Part shown: piece by piece, positions 62,999 to 64,000 of the stretch
How the letters are laid out: each line of letters starts with the position of its first letter
How positions within the stretch are numbered: the stretch's first letter is position 1
Source of the DNA: Grimontia indica
GTDB lineage: Bacteria > Pseudomonadota > Gammaproteobacteria > Enterobacterales > Vibrionaceae
Direction: 5' to 3'
DNA length: 64,000 nucleotides
Assembly: GCF_000333895.2 (NCBI RefSeq)
Contig: NZ_ANFM02000025.1
Location: 33,243-97,242 of the forward strand
Translations under genes and position numbers: made by a program
The notes under the pieces: model-generated
Database searches by the model: none
Told to the model about the DNA's origin: nothing
What the model saw: the letters and a program-made list of their open reading frames with translations, nothing else

Positions 62999-64000
<1,002 letters not shown>

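Overview
The window comes from a gamma-proteobacterium of the family Vibrionaceae. It carries toxR and toxS beside htpG, a separate chb-nagE-nagBAC chitin/GlcNAc locus, the seqA-ybfF-fldA-fur block, and an exopolysaccharide locus whose export genes follow the order of Vibrio cholerae vpsL-M-N-O. I cannot name the genus from the sequence alone; Vibrio, Grimontia, Enterovibrio and Photobacterium are all possible. No rRNA, tRNA, insertion sequence, prophage or CRISPR array was seen.

Layout. 1-7.2 kb: TCA-cycle genes. sucA (cut by the window edge) and sdhCDAB run leftward and gltA rightward, from a 405-bp divergent control region with candidate ArcA sites. 7.2-16.1 kb: core genes NIF3-family, DUF1853, pgm, seqA, ybfF, DUF2788, fldA, a hotdog-fold protein, fur and glnS, most separated by clear bidirectional terminators. 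16.2-25.7 kb: chitobiase lipoprotein, GlcNAc PTS transporter nagE, and divergently nagBAC with a NagC/CRP/NagC control region, then a CPA2 cation/proton antiporter. 25.9-27.6 kb: asnB.

28.2-54.9 kb: a 23-gene exopolysaccharide locus preceded by a 571-bp AT-rich leader that ends in a perfect ops (RfaH) element. It encodes an initiating sugar-phosphate transferase, an outer-membrane barrel, a short non-lipidated OPX protein, a Wzc-type tyrosine kinase, enzymes for three acidic sugar nucleotides (UDP-ManNAcA, UDP-GlcNAcA/GalNAcA and UDP-GlcA), a flippase, two polymerase/ligase-like membrane proteins, four glycosyltransferases, a CapK-like adenylating enzyme and an alpha-toroid protein. It also encodes a secreted FG-GAP protein with a choice-of-anchor A-like region, VpsP/VpsQ-like genes, a small Gly-rich secreted protein and a Wzb-type phosphatase. 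The middle of the locus (about 38.8-44.8 kb) is visibly more AT-rich than the flanks, as expected for a horizontally exchanged serotype-like core. The likely product is a strongly acidic Wzx/Wzy-type polysaccharide, possibly with its own secreted matrix proteins.

55-64 kb: core genes gsk, hemH, adk and htpG (leftward), toxRS (rightward), then recR, ybaB and dnaX (leftward, cut by the edge). The htpG/toxR gap has a sigma32-like promoter back to back with a sigma70-like promoter. dnaX carries an A-AAA-AAG slippery site with an immediate -1 stop, matching the E. coli tau/gamma frameshift design, and two in-frame tandem repeats.
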